This document shows positions 35,448 to 44,144 of a DNA stretch of 64,000 bases, in pieces. Position 1 is the stretch's first letter. Each line of letters starts with the position of its first letter. Both the position numbers and the translations under genes were made by a program. Source of the DNA: Labrys miyagiensis. GTDB taxonomy: Bacteria; Pseudomonadota; Alphaproteobacteria; Rhizobiales; Labraceae. The stretch spans positions 175,737-239,736 of the forward strand of contig NZ_BSPC01000011.1 of the NCBI RefSeq assembly GCF_030160835.1. Reading direction: 5' to 3'. Below the pieces are notes generated by a model, which worked only from the letters and a program-made list of their open reading frames with translations, did not search any database and was not told where the DNA came from.

Positions 35448-36396
35448 GGATCGTTAAAAAATAAGTATTTTCAGCGCGACGTTTTCTCACCGCAATGCGC
35501 AAACGCTCTCGTTCCCACGCCCTCCCGGGCTGGGTTGATGAGGAGACCGGGCGATGGCGGCTGCAGGGCAGCCGTGAAGGCAGGATCATGGAAGATGCAG
35601 GCCGCACTGTCGGTGCAGGCCGCCATCGCCCCGTTCCGGTTGCCCGGCACGCTGACAAGGCGTGCAAGGCCACCTGTTTTTCCGCCTTCTGCAGGCGGAG
35701 GCGAGCCAAGAGCGGATGGCACGGACCATCCGAACCTGACCAGCCGGCTCGGTGAAGGGGCTCAGCGCTGCAGTCCTGGCCGGACAGTGGCATGAGCCGT
35801 CTTCACCGCATCGGCGGGAGATGGGACGAAGGCGTTGCCGGGCTCAAGCCCGTCACGCTCCATCCAGGGATCGCGTGGCACTTCCATGGGGTGCCGATCC
35901 CGTCTGTCCCGCTCGTCACCCCTGGAGGCCGGCTTCGAGAGAAGCAGGACCGCCGCGCGCCTGCCGCTTGGACAGGCTGTCGGGGTGGATGGAGGCGTTC
36001 GGGGCCGGGTTGTTCCTGCGCCGGCTGCTGACGCCTCGTTCCGTTAGGGAATAAAACATGGGACCGAATGAAAGTCAAGATCCGTTCTCTTTTTGTGTCA
36101 ACGAACGCCAACGGTGTATATCACCGGCGGAGGAGGTCGCGCGGCGTGTTGTCGATTGATCTGGTCGCTGACGAGGGTTTGACCGGGTAACCGAGGGATC
36201 GTTTAAGAATGAGCGCTTCTAGTGCCGCGCCTCTCATGCAATCTTAATACCCACATTCCGATTCACTTATTTTTAACGACCCCTTGGCGAGCGAGGGCGA
36301 AGGGAAGGACAGCCTACAAGGCGATGCACTTATACTCTGAAGTTTACTGAGTTATGCTAGCCATAGGCCCTGTCAGCGAAGATTGGGAGGCTCGGC
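35448..36396. other. gene-poor region
   Basis: About 950 bases without a credible gene. Open frames of up to 140 codons occur on both strands, but their compositions (Arg/Pro/Ala-rich, no family pattern) suggest non-coding or decayed DNA. The ATG at 36397 is preceded by GGGAGG. Confidence 0.5.
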
Positions 36397-36867
36397 ATGC
36401 CCAGGATCGACCTTGCAGTTGTTCCGCAACGCCAGGGCTCGGGATATCCCCCACCGTTCGATGGCCCCTGTGCCGAACGCGTGCGCCAGCGACTGGGCAA
36501 TGCCGGCGGCCTCATCGATTTCGGGATCAATCTGATGCATCTGCCGCCGGGCAATTGGTCGAGCCAGCGGCATTGGCATTCGCATGAGGACGAATTCGTC
36601 TATGTGCTCGCCGGCGAACTGACACTGATCGAGGATGACGGCGAAACCCTGCTGCGCGCCGGGGATTGCGCGGCCTTTCCCAAGGGCTCCGGCAACGGCC
36701 ATCATATGATCAACAGATCGGGCGAGATGGCCGTCTACCTCGAAGTCGGCTCGCGTCATCCCGCCGACCTCACCACCTGTTCGGACATCGACATGATGAG
36801 TGCCAACGCCGACGGCCGGTTCGTGCACAAGGATGGCACGCCCTATGAGACCGATCGGCATGGCTGA
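36397..36867 (+). CDS. cupin-domain protein
   Basis: A 156-residue single-domain cupin. Motif 1 reads HWHSHEDEFVYVLAGELTL, giving two His and a Glu ligand, and motif 2 reads GDCAAFPKGSGNGHHMIN with the last His. It should bind a divalent metal in a small beta barrel. Neighbours do not reveal the reaction; it may be a sugar-binding or isomerase-like cupin. GGGAGG precedes the ATG. Confidence 0.85.
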   Translation: MPRIDLAVVPQRQGSGYPPPFDGPCAERVRQRLGNAGGLIDFGINLMHLPPGNWSSQRHWHSHEDEFVYVLAGELTLIEDDGETLLRAGDCAAFPKGSGNGHHMINRSGEMAVYLEVGSRHPADLTTCSDIDMMSANADGRFVHKDGTPYETDRHG

Positions 36868-37148
36868 AGGGCGTCAGAGCTGAGGGTTTTCAAGGGGTGG
36901 CCCGCAGGGAGGGGCGAGCCACAGGAAGCGGCCGACCACCGCTTGGAGTCGATGGCCGGCCGGTATCTGTAGGAGCCGATGTCGGGCATTCGGCAAACAA
37001 AACCGTAATACAATTGCGGAGATCTTCAACTTACGGTTTTGTAATTTCCGCCTGACCAACTATTTTGTAATATCCGCAAAGAGCACTAGTCGGCTAAAGA
37101 TTTGGCGATTATTGTTGCCAGTCGGAACTCGATAGTTGGGAGCTATCC

Positions 37149-37400
37149 GTGTCTGCGGATACCTTTTACGTGGTCGTGCCCTTTGTTCGGGACGAGCGTA
37201 ATGAATTGGTGGCGCTGGAGCCTAAGTCGGCGCCTACCCGCTATGCGGCATTTCGGGAAGCCTCCTTTTCGGTTGGAAGAACTGAAGGAGATGTCTGCAT
37301 CGTCGGCGCCGTGGTGTTCTCCAGAGACAGGGATGACAGCGGCGCCTTTGAGGACATCGTCGTTCTTGCCCGCTACGGAGAAACGCCGACCGGCGATTAG
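37149..37400 (+). CDS. small protein of a local paralogous family, member 1
   Basis: An 83-residue protein with a GTG start preceded by GGGAG. It shares YVVVPFVR, IVGAVVFSR and the tail FEDIVVLARYGETP with the product of 43229-43492 on the other strand, so the two form a paralogous family. No membrane segment or catalytic motif is apparent. Its TAG stop is the first base of the following 103-bp repeat. Function unknown. Confidence 0.7.
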   Translation: MSADTFYVVVPFVRDERNELVALEPKSAPTRYAAFREASFSVGRTEGDVCIVGAVVFSRDRDDSGAFEDIVVLARYGETPTGD

Positions 37401-37502
37401 AGCGCTTTACTTTCAGATCGAATCACCAAGAATCGCAAAATGCTTTTGATACCAGCAAGTTAATTTCGAAATTCGCTCCTACCTGAACGCATTTTGCTCT
37501 AG
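37400..37502. repeat. 103-bp intergenic repeat, copy 2
   Basis: It matches copy 1 at 95 of 103 positions in the same orientation. It begins at the last base of the stop codon of the small gene ending at 37400. Confidence 0.85.
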
Positions 37503-37918
37503 CGTTGCGGTCCGCGCGGATGCCTTCAATTGCCTCCCCGCCAGCCAGCGCGCGTTTGCATTCGGCATCGGCAAAGGTCGTTCGGGCTGGTGGGGCTTTT
37601 GTGTTCATGATCCAATGGCCCCGCAGCGCCTTCTGGCAGGTCCAGTTGCCGGCGCGCAACAGAGCGGCAAAATAATAACGATAAGCATATTGCTTTACCG
37701 CTAGAGCAAAATGCGTTCAAGACGAAACGTTTTTCTAGCCTAGCTCATTGAAATCAGAAGCAATTTGCGATTCTTGCTGATTCGGTTTGAATGTGAAACG
37801 CTCTAAGGCCAGTTTCTGCGACTTTCACGTGTACCGCGCGGCACTGACGGGGCACAGCAACTTTGCCAATCTTAGGCTGCAATCCATCTATCGGGTTGAA
37901 CCTAGGAGTTGGCTTGAA
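37401..37918. other. repeat-rich intergenic region
   Basis: This 518-base gap contains two copies of the 103-bp repeat class in opposite orientation (37400-37502 and 37701-37805). The sequence between them shows no credible gene. Confidence 0.5.
37701..37805. repeat. 103-bp class intergenic repeat, copy 3 (inverted)
   Basis: The ends (CTAGAGCAAAATGCGTTC at 37701 and GTGAAACGCTCT at 37794) match the reverse complement of copies 1 and 2, with a more diverged middle. Confidence 0.65.
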
Positions 37919-38227
37919 ATGACAATGATCACTCATTCCAAAGTCGTCGCATTCGTCGCGACCTTGGCATTTGTGGCGATCAGTTCTGTCGCCAATGCAC
38001 AAGGTCCCTACATCGTAAATGGCGCGCAACCGACACCCAGAATCGCAGCTCTGATGGCTCGCGCCAATTTGCCGCCGGGCTATTACTGGTGGGATTCCCA
38101 GACCTGCGCCTATGGAAGGGGCACCAATCCCCTCCCGCTCGGCAAATATTGCCCCGGCGAAGACCCTGGCAATGATCCAACGCTTCGTGGGGACAGCCCC
38201 TTAACGCTTTGGGACCTCATGCACTGA
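37919..38227 (+). CDS. small secreted protein, unknown
   Basis: A 102-residue protein with a clear signal peptide (VVAFVATLAFVAISSVANAQ, cleavage after residue ~27). The mature ~75 residues are rich in Pro, Gly, Tyr and Trp (PPGYYWWDSQTCAYGRG) with two cysteines that could form one disulfide. AGGAG lies upstream of ATG 37919. I do not know the family. It is followed by a second small secreted protein gene, in a region of surface proteins. Confidence 0.6.
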   Translation: MTMITHSKVVAFVATLAFVAISSVANAQGPYIVNGAQPTPRIAALMARANLPPGYYWWDSQTCAYGRGTNPLPLGKYCPGEDPGNDPTLRGDSPLTLWDLMH

Positions 38228-38442
38228 GCCAAGGAGGTCCGCGGTTCCGTGAAAAACGGCGCCGCGGGCCGAAGATCAGCCTCTTCTCGCAATCCCTTGA
38301 ACGAGGCATGTCGCTGCGTCCGATCATCCGTCCAGCCGCGGAACTCGATCCCGGCGAGCGTGAACGCCGAGGAACTTTTTTGTTCAGGTGGAATTCAATC
38401 TTCGAACGCTACTGTGGCGTGCACCTCAAAAAGGAGGCGAAG

Positions 38443-38766
38443 ATGTCTCGATTACTGCAATTTGGTATTTTTACGGCGGGCCTGCTTGCTGCAAGCTCGG
38501 CACTGGCCGTCCCAACAGCCCCGCTCTCGTCCTCGGATTCGAAGTCGACCGTCGAAGTTCGGTACCATGGGGGCTACTGCCCGCCAGGCTCCAAGCTCAC
38601 GAGCAAGGGCGGTTGCAAGGTCACGGATTGGACCAGGCATCATCCGGCGCAGAACCCCAACCGCTACTACAATGGGGGCTACTATGACGACTACAACTAC
38701 AACTACAATAGACCCCCGCCATACGGATATAGAAGCCCGCCGCCGTCTTATGACGATGGCTACTAA
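38443..38766 (+). CDS. small secreted Tyr/Asn-rich protein, unknown
   Basis: A 107-residue protein with a signal peptide (FGIFTAGLLAASSALAVPTA) and a strong ribosome site AAGGAGG eight bases before the ATG at 38443. The mature part has two cysteines (GGYCPPGSK, SKGGCKVTD) and a low-complexity C-terminus dominated by Tyr, Asn, Asp and Pro (YYDDYNYNYNRPPPYGY). Such tails often lie at the cell surface or periplasm. Function unknown. Confidence 0.7.
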   Translation: MSRLLQFGIFTAGLLAASSALAVPTAPLSSSDSKSTVEVRYHGGYCPPGSKLTSKGGCKVTDWTRHHPAQNPNRYYNGGYYDDYNYNYNRPPPYGYRSPPPSYDDGY

Positions 38767-39037
38767 GCACAACGTCACTTTTGACGCCAACAGTTGGGGC
38801 TAATTCTGTGGCGAGTCATCGCCACAGCTTGGGCGAACAAATGCAGACGCCGAAGCGGCGCCCCGCGGGATATCGGGCTGGGCATGCGTCGGGCGAGGAG
38901 TGCGGGGCGTGGCCATGTCAGAATTGTGCCGCCACGCGGCGGCAGGACGAGGCAGGTTAAACTATATGGTAAACATCAGGTTGCGGTGGGTCAGTCTCGG
39001 TCAGCTTGGCAATAAGAGAGCACTGTGCGGCGTCAGA

Positions 39038-39571
39038 TCAAGGTAAGGAACTGTCAAAGGAGCTAGATACATTTCCGAAACTGCACACGCTACCTGTTCC
39101 CTGCATCGCCACATCTGAATCTGACGAACTGCTCGTGAAAGCGGTGTCACACGTGTTTGTTGTTGTATCGCCAAACGATCCATTAGACCCGACGCTTGTT
39201 CTGTCACCGTCAGTAACGGCGTTCTCGGCGCTGCGCTGTTCAGCGAGTTCATAACCTAAGACGGCGCCAATAACGGATCCGCCAGCTAAATATCCCAGCG
39301 CAATATTATCGGTTGCGTCAGCTACGAGGACTGATAGCGCAAAGTTAGGCTCGGAATCTGTAATCGAAGGGTTTACCGGCGATGTCGAGGGAGAAGGCGT
39401 TGCACCCTTTGCTCCGACGCCCAATCGAGTCGCCGGTTCTTGATCTGCGGGGGCGGGGCCACAGGAGGCTGGTTCTGTGGCGCTATCGATGACGGACGCG
39501 CGCCTTCGCGTCATGTAACTGGCGATTGCCGCCAGCAACAGGACGCCTAGAGCGAGAATGAAAAGCTGCAT
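39038..39571 (-). CDS. hypothetical membrane-anchored protein with low-complexity tail
   Basis: A 177-residue protein. An N-terminal membrane segment (LFILALGVLLLAAIASYMTR) is followed by a Ser/Thr/Pro-rich region, a short hydrophobic glycine-rich stretch near 90-106 (YLAGGSVIGAVLGYEL) and a Ser/Asp-rich tail. GAGAGG lies upstream of ATG 39571. No family recognised. The tail may be disordered. Confidence 0.55.
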   Translation of the reverse strand: MQLFILALGVLLLAAIASYMTRRRASVIDSATEPASCGPAPADQEPATRLGVGAKGATPSPSTSPVNPSITDSEPNFALSVLVADATDNIALGYLAGGSVIGAVLGYELAEQRSAENAVTDGDRTSVGSNGSFGDTTTNTCDTAFTSSSSDSDVAMQGTGSVCSFGNVSSSFDSSLP

Positions 39572-39741
39572 GCTCGCCTCTCGAAGCCTGTCCAGGTCGT
39601 GAGATCCCCGGCTCTGCCGATCTCCCGCATCAGCCTTGGTAAAATTAGACTATCTGCCTCAATGCAAGGAAGACAACTGCATTCGATGGAGATGCCACAA
39701 AAAGTGGCGGCTGATCCTCCTCTCATCCAGCGATACCTGCA

Positions 39742-39981
39742 TTACCCACTGCGATCACACCGCCGTCGCCACGCTCTGCGCATCCCAGAGGCCACCACCA
39801 CGAAGGTGAGAGGTTGGTGTTCATGCGTCCGATCAAGCAGATCCATGAGTTCCCGACGGCCAATCCCGCGCGTATTCGAGATATCTTTGCGCGCCTGCCA
39901 GAACGCGTCTTCGAGCGAAATGCTCGACTTGCGTCCATTGAGCGTGATGGAGAGGGCAGGCATTTCACTGGGCTTGTTCAT
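39742..39981 (-). CDS. ribbon-helix-helix domain protein
   Basis: A 79-residue protein. The sequence ITLNGRKSSISLEDAFWQ, followed by ARKDIS and RRELMDLLDR, matches the pattern of the RHH_4-type ribbon-helix-helix domain (usual form: hydrophobic strand, S[IV]SLE-FW, then helix A and B). These are small dimeric DNA-binding proteins, frequent in alphaproteobacteria. GGGG lies just upstream of ATG 39981. The family's usual tail is poorly conserved. Targets unknown; the divergent autotransporter gene is 218 bases away. Confidence 0.55.
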   Translation of the reverse strand: MNKPSEMPALSITLNGRKSSISLEDAFWQARKDISNTRGIGRRELMDLLDRTHEHQPLTFVVVASGMRRAWRRRCDRSG

Positions 39982-40199
39982 ATTCCCCACTATTGGCGAC
40001 GGCCAATGCAATCTCGGCCGTCCCCCGTTCGCTCACGCTGCCAGCTTTCGATGATAGAGCGACGCGACCTGGTACGGGGTGTTGCCGGAGCGCTACATCG
40101 TTAAACATAGCGTATCACTTTACCGCCTGCATCTTGTCTGACAAATGCGTTCCTGCCACCAATGCTGGCATTTAAGCCGCTGATTTGGGGGAATTTTTT

Positions 40200-42986
40200 A
40201 TGCGACCGCTAGGACGCGCTATTGGTATTATTTTACTTAAATCCGCGAGGAAACGGCTCCTGGCAAACGCCTGCGGCGCCGCGCTGATCCTGGGTTGCTG
40301 GCCCTCGGCGCTGGCTTTAGCCGCGGAATACACAGCGGACAGCCAGGCGGCACTCCAGGCCGACATCGCCCTTGCCAACACCAACAATGATCCGAACCCG
40401 GTCATCAAAATGACCGCCAGTTTTGGAATAACCGGCACTATATTACCCGCCTCGAATAATCCGATTACCATCGACACCCAAGGGTTCACCCTGGTGGGGA
40501 CGCAGTTCAATGGCGCGACACATCCGGTAAGCGTGTTGGGTAACTTGGTCGGCGCCAATGGCGTTACGGGATCCAACGGGGCTAACTTGGCGAATGGCTC
40601 GATCCTGATCAACGGCGGCACGATAACGGGCGGGACCGGCACCGGAAATCCCCCAGGCGCTGGAGCCGGAGGAAGCGGCGTGCAACTTAGGTCCGGATCG
40701 TCGCTGACCAACAACGGCACGATTCAAGGTGGGAGCAGTGTACTCGGCGGCGGAGGCGGCGGGGTCGACTTCGGCGGGCTCGGTGGTACGGTCACTCTGA
40801 CGAACAATGGAACGATCCGCGGCGGGGCGGGCTTGCTCAGCAATGGCGTAGCAATATTTGCGCGCACCGGGGGCGGCCAGATCGTCAATACAGCGAGCGG
40901 CACGATCGAGGGTGGGGCTGGGACGCAAGCCATCATCACCAACTCCAGCAACAATCTCGATATCATCAACAGCGGCACCATCAGCGCTGGCGCCGGGCAG
41001 GCCAACGCCATTCAGCTTGCTGTGGGGTCGGCGGGCCATATCAGCCTCGAACTCCAGGCCGGATCGGTGATCAACGGCAATGTCGTGGGAGGAAGCGGCA
41101 ACGCCAACACGCTCACCCTCGGCGGGGGGGCAAACGACACCTTCGATGTCTCGACCATTGGCACGCAATACCAGAATTTCGACAGCTTCCAGAAAACCGG
41201 CACCAGCACCTGGACCCTGACGGGCACAGGCACGGCCGTCACGAACTGGGTGATCAGTGCAGGCACGCTGCAATTGGGCAATGGTGGAACGTCCGGCTCG
41301 ATCATCGGCAATATCACCAACAACAGCGTGTTCGCCTTCAATCGCTCCGACACCCTGACCTATAGCGGCGTCATCTCCGGCACCGGCACGGTGCGCCAGG
41401 ATGGCACCGGTACCACCGTGCTCACGGGCGCTAACACCTACAACGGCCCGACGCAGGTGAACGCCGGCACCCTTCGGGCAGGCGCTGCGGGCGCCTTCAG
41501 CGCCGCCTCGACCTTCAGCGTCGCGCAGGGCGCCCAGCTCGACTTGGCCGGTATCGACCAGACCGTCGCCGGCCTCACCAATGCCGGCCTAGTGTCGCTG
41601 AACACGGCGAATGGCACGCCGGGAACGACGCTCACCGTGACCGGCAACTATGTCGGCCAGGGCGGCACGATCGCCCTGAACACGTATCTCGGCGCTGACG
41701 GGTCGCCCACCGATCGCCTCGTCATCAACGGAAACGCATCGGGCAGCACGCTGCTCGATATCCGCAATGTGGGTGGGCCTGGCGCGCTGACCGCGGCCAA
41801 TGGTATCCAGCTTGTCCAGGTCGACGGCACGTCGACGGCGGATGCCTTCCGCCTTGCGCATGCGGTCGCCGTAGGCGCCTTTGACTATGGCCTCTTCATG
41901 AATGCCGCCGACCAGGACTGGTATCTGCGCAGCGCCGGCGCGAATGGCGGCCCGACCCTCAACGCCTCCGCACAGACCACCGCACCCTATGCCGACATCC
42001 TCGGCAATTATGCGCTGGCCAGCCTCGGCACGCTGGCCCAGCGCGACGGCAATCGCGTCTGGCCTGGGGGCACGCCGCCCCAGCTCGCCGCCGACCTGCC
42101 GCCCTCCGAGGCGATGCGCTACGCGCCCGCCGGGCCGGTGATCTACGGCGCCGGGGCCTGGGGCCGGATCGTGGGGCAGTATTCCTCCTATGACCCCAAG
42201 ACGGGCTCGTCCTACACCCAGAGCCTGGGCTTCACGCAGGCCGGCTATGAGGGCACGGCCTACGAATCCGCGGCCGGCGATCTTTCGCTTGGCGCCTATG
42301 CCACTGTCGGCACCTCGCGGGCGGACATCGACCTGACGCGCGATCCCGTGACGGGCGCGGCACGTGGCACGGCCCATATCACCAGCACGGGCTACGGCCT
42401 CGGCGCGACCACGACCTGGCTCGGCAGCGACGGGCTCTATGCCGACGGCATCGGCCAGTTCACCTGGTACGACAGCGACCTTTCCAACCAGACCACAGGC
42501 AATGACGAGGGCTGGTCCTCGGCGCTGAGCCTGGAAGTCGGCCAGCGCTTCGCCATAGGCTCTGGGTGGGCCGTGGTGCCGCAGGCCCAGCTGGCCTGGA
42601 CGCATGTCGACTTCGACAGCTTCACCGACGAGAACGGCTCGCTCAACGAACTCGGCAAGGGCGACAGCCTGAGGGGACGCGGCGGCCTGCGCCTCGAGAA
42701 ACTCGACAATTGGAAGGATGAGGACGGCCAGACGAGGCGCCTGCAGCTCTATGGGGTCGCCAATCTCAGCTACGAGTTCCTGGACGGGACCTCGGTGGAG
42801 GTCGACAGCACCGAGATCGACCAGGAGGAGAAGAGGCTGTGGGGCGAGATCGGCCTCGGCGGGACCTATGCCTGGAATGACAAGTGGAGCCTGAACGGCG
42901 AGGCCAGCTATGGCGCGGCCCTGGCCTCGGATGCCGGCAGCAATTACGCCGTCAAGGGCACCGTCGGCCTGCGCTACAGGTGGTGA
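40200..42986 (+). CDS. autotransporter (type Va) with beta-barrel domain
   Basis: A 928-residue protein. An extended signal region (KRLLANACGAALILGCWPSA to ALALAAEYTA) is followed by a Gly/Asn/Thr-rich passenger with beta-helix-type repeats (GSILINGGTITGGTG, LTNNGTIQGG) and the autotransporter-associated repeat TGANTYNGPTQVNAGTLRAG. The last ~270 residues form the translocator barrel and end in Arg-Tyr-Arg-Trp, an aromatic C-terminus recognised by the Bam complex. The start ATG 40200 has GGGGGA upstream. It probably is an adhesin or a surface protein; no protease motif seen. Confidence 0.9.
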   Translation: MRPLGRAIGIILLKSARKRLLANACGAALILGCWPSALALAAEYTADSQAALQADIALANTNNDPNPVIKMTASFGITGTILPASNNPITIDTQGFTLVGTQFNGATHPVSVLGNLVGANGVTGSNGANLANGSILINGGTITGGTGTGNPPGAGAGGSGVQLRSGSSLTNNGTIQGGSSVLGGGGGGVDFGGLGGTVTLTNNGTIRGGAGLLSNGVAIFARTGGGQIVNTASGTIEGGAGTQAIITNSSNNLDIINSGTISAGAGQANAIQLAVGSAGHISLELQAGSVINGNVVGGSGNANTLTLGGGANDTFDVSTIGTQYQNFDSFQKTGTSTWTLTGTGTAVTNWVISAGTLQLGNGGTSGSIIGNITNNSVFAFNRSDTLTYSGVISGTGTVRQDGTGTTVLTGANTYNGPTQVNAGTLRAGAAGAFSAASTFSVAQGAQLDLAGIDQTVAGLTNAGLVSLNTANGTPGTTLTVTGNYVGQGGTIALNTYLGADGSPTDRLVINGNASGSTLLDIRNVGGPGALTAANGIQLVQVDGTSTADAFRLAHAVAVGAFDYGLFMNAADQDWYLRSAGANGGPTLNASAQTTAPYADILGNYALASLGTLAQRDGNRVWPGGTPPQLAADLPPSEAMRYAPAGPVIYGAGAWGRIVGQYSSYDPKTGSSYTQSLGFTQAGYEGTAYESAAGDLSLGAYATVGTSRADIDLTRDPVTGAARGTAHITSTGYGLGATTTWLGSDGLYADGIGQFTWYDSDLSNQTTGNDEGWSSALSLEVGQRFAIGSGWAVVPQAQLAWTHVDFDSFTDENGSLNELGKGDSLRGRGGLRLEKLDNWKDEDGQTRRLQLYGVANLSYEFLDGTSVEVDSTEIDQEEKRLWGEIGLGGTYAWNDKWSLNGEASYGAALASDAGSNYAVKGTVGLRYRW

Positions 42987-43228
42987 GGCTCGTCGCACCC
43001 GCTGGTCTGGTCGCAGCCCTGGTCGCAGCGCTCCCTCGTGACCAGAAAGTGGCCAGCACGTGTCAAAATAGTGGCAACGCTCTCTCAACCGTGCTATTGT
43101 TTGCTAGTCGGGAAACAGTAAAATATTACCTTCTGGGACCGGTCAGGGTGTCTGTACCCAACCGCGGCTGCCTGGCCGGGACCCCTGGACATTAAACCTC
43201 GACCTGGTGGGGCGCGTCGGGGCCCCTT

Positions 43229-43492
43229 TCACATCCCCTCCACATCCTCCGGCGTCTCGCCATAGCGCGCCAGAATTAAAGCGTCTTCGAAGCGGCCGGT
43301 CCCAAGATCGCCCGATCTCGAGAAGGCGACGGCGCCGACGATGGTGTCCTCGCCTCTTGTATCGCCCACCATGTTGAATGCATGGATCTTCGCCTTCGAT
43401 ACGTCGGGCGCTTCTTCGGCCTCAAGGCCGAGCAGCTCACCCTCGGGCGTGCGGATGAAGGGAATAACGACGTAGTAGGTGATGCGGGACAT
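43229..43492 (-). CDS. small protein of a local paralogous family, member 2
   Basis: An 87-residue protein starting MSRITYYVVIPFIRTPEGEL. It shares YVV-PF-R, TIVGAVAFSR and RFEDALILARYGETP with the gene at 37149-37400. The start ATG 43492 is preceded by a G-rich site (GGGGGTG). Function unknown. It lies just after the autotransporter gene on the opposite strand. Confidence 0.7.
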   Translation of the reverse strand: MSRITYYVVIPFIRTPEGELLGLEAEEAPDVSKAKIHAFNMVGDTRGEDTIVGAVAFSRSGDLGTGRFEDALILARYGETPEDVEGM

Positions 43493-44144
43493 GATTTTCA
43501 CCCCCAGCATAATATCCCGGAACTGAGCTCCGCTTTCTAACATGGCGCGGCTCGATCTCAACGCGAGAGAACATGGGCGAACCGCCATGGGATTTTTTGT
43601 CCCGAGCCTGCATCGGGCTTCCCGCAATTTTCCGATCCGTTTCTATGCTCATTTTTGAGCAGCACAGAGCGCTTGCTTGCTGTCGACAAGCACGAAGCGT
43701 CGACCGCTCCAGTATTGAGTTTACAAGTTCTAATCCATATAGCCGTAGCCCCCTTACCATTGAGTATATTTCGAAATCCTTTCCTCATCTTAGCAGTAGC
43801 TCAAACCGCTTGCATTGGATTCTCGATATTGTCTTCGACGGAGATCTGACGCGATTACAAGCCGGTCGCGGCCAGCAGAACTTGGCTATTGCCAAACAAC
43901 GGCAATGAACCTCGTCCGACGGGCCGGCGACAAGCACAGCCTCAAGGTCCGCCGAAAACGCGCTGTACGCGATCCCGACTATCGGGAAAACCTCTCGCGA
44001 TATAAACGGCGTTGACCTGAGCAGATTCCCTTGAGTCATAGGCCGTAGCGATATTTATCGAATTGTAAATAAAGATGGACACACCCCTTGCGATTCGCTG
44101 GCTTTATGACATTGAATGGGCTGCCATAACCTTGGGGAATCTAC
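43493..44144. other. intergenic region before the YadA-like gene
   Basis: About 650 bases of reduced GC without a convincing gene. A minus-strand frame at 43785-44039 (STPFISREVFPIVGIAYSAF) could be a decayed gene fragment. The promoter of the adhesin gene should lie near the 3' end. Confidence 0.45.

Noticed and set aside
37149-39981. Toxin-antitoxin pair formed by the ribbon-helix-helix protein and a small neighbour
   Set aside because: No adjacent overlapping toxin-like gene is present. The RHH_4-type domain is normally a stand-alone regulator.
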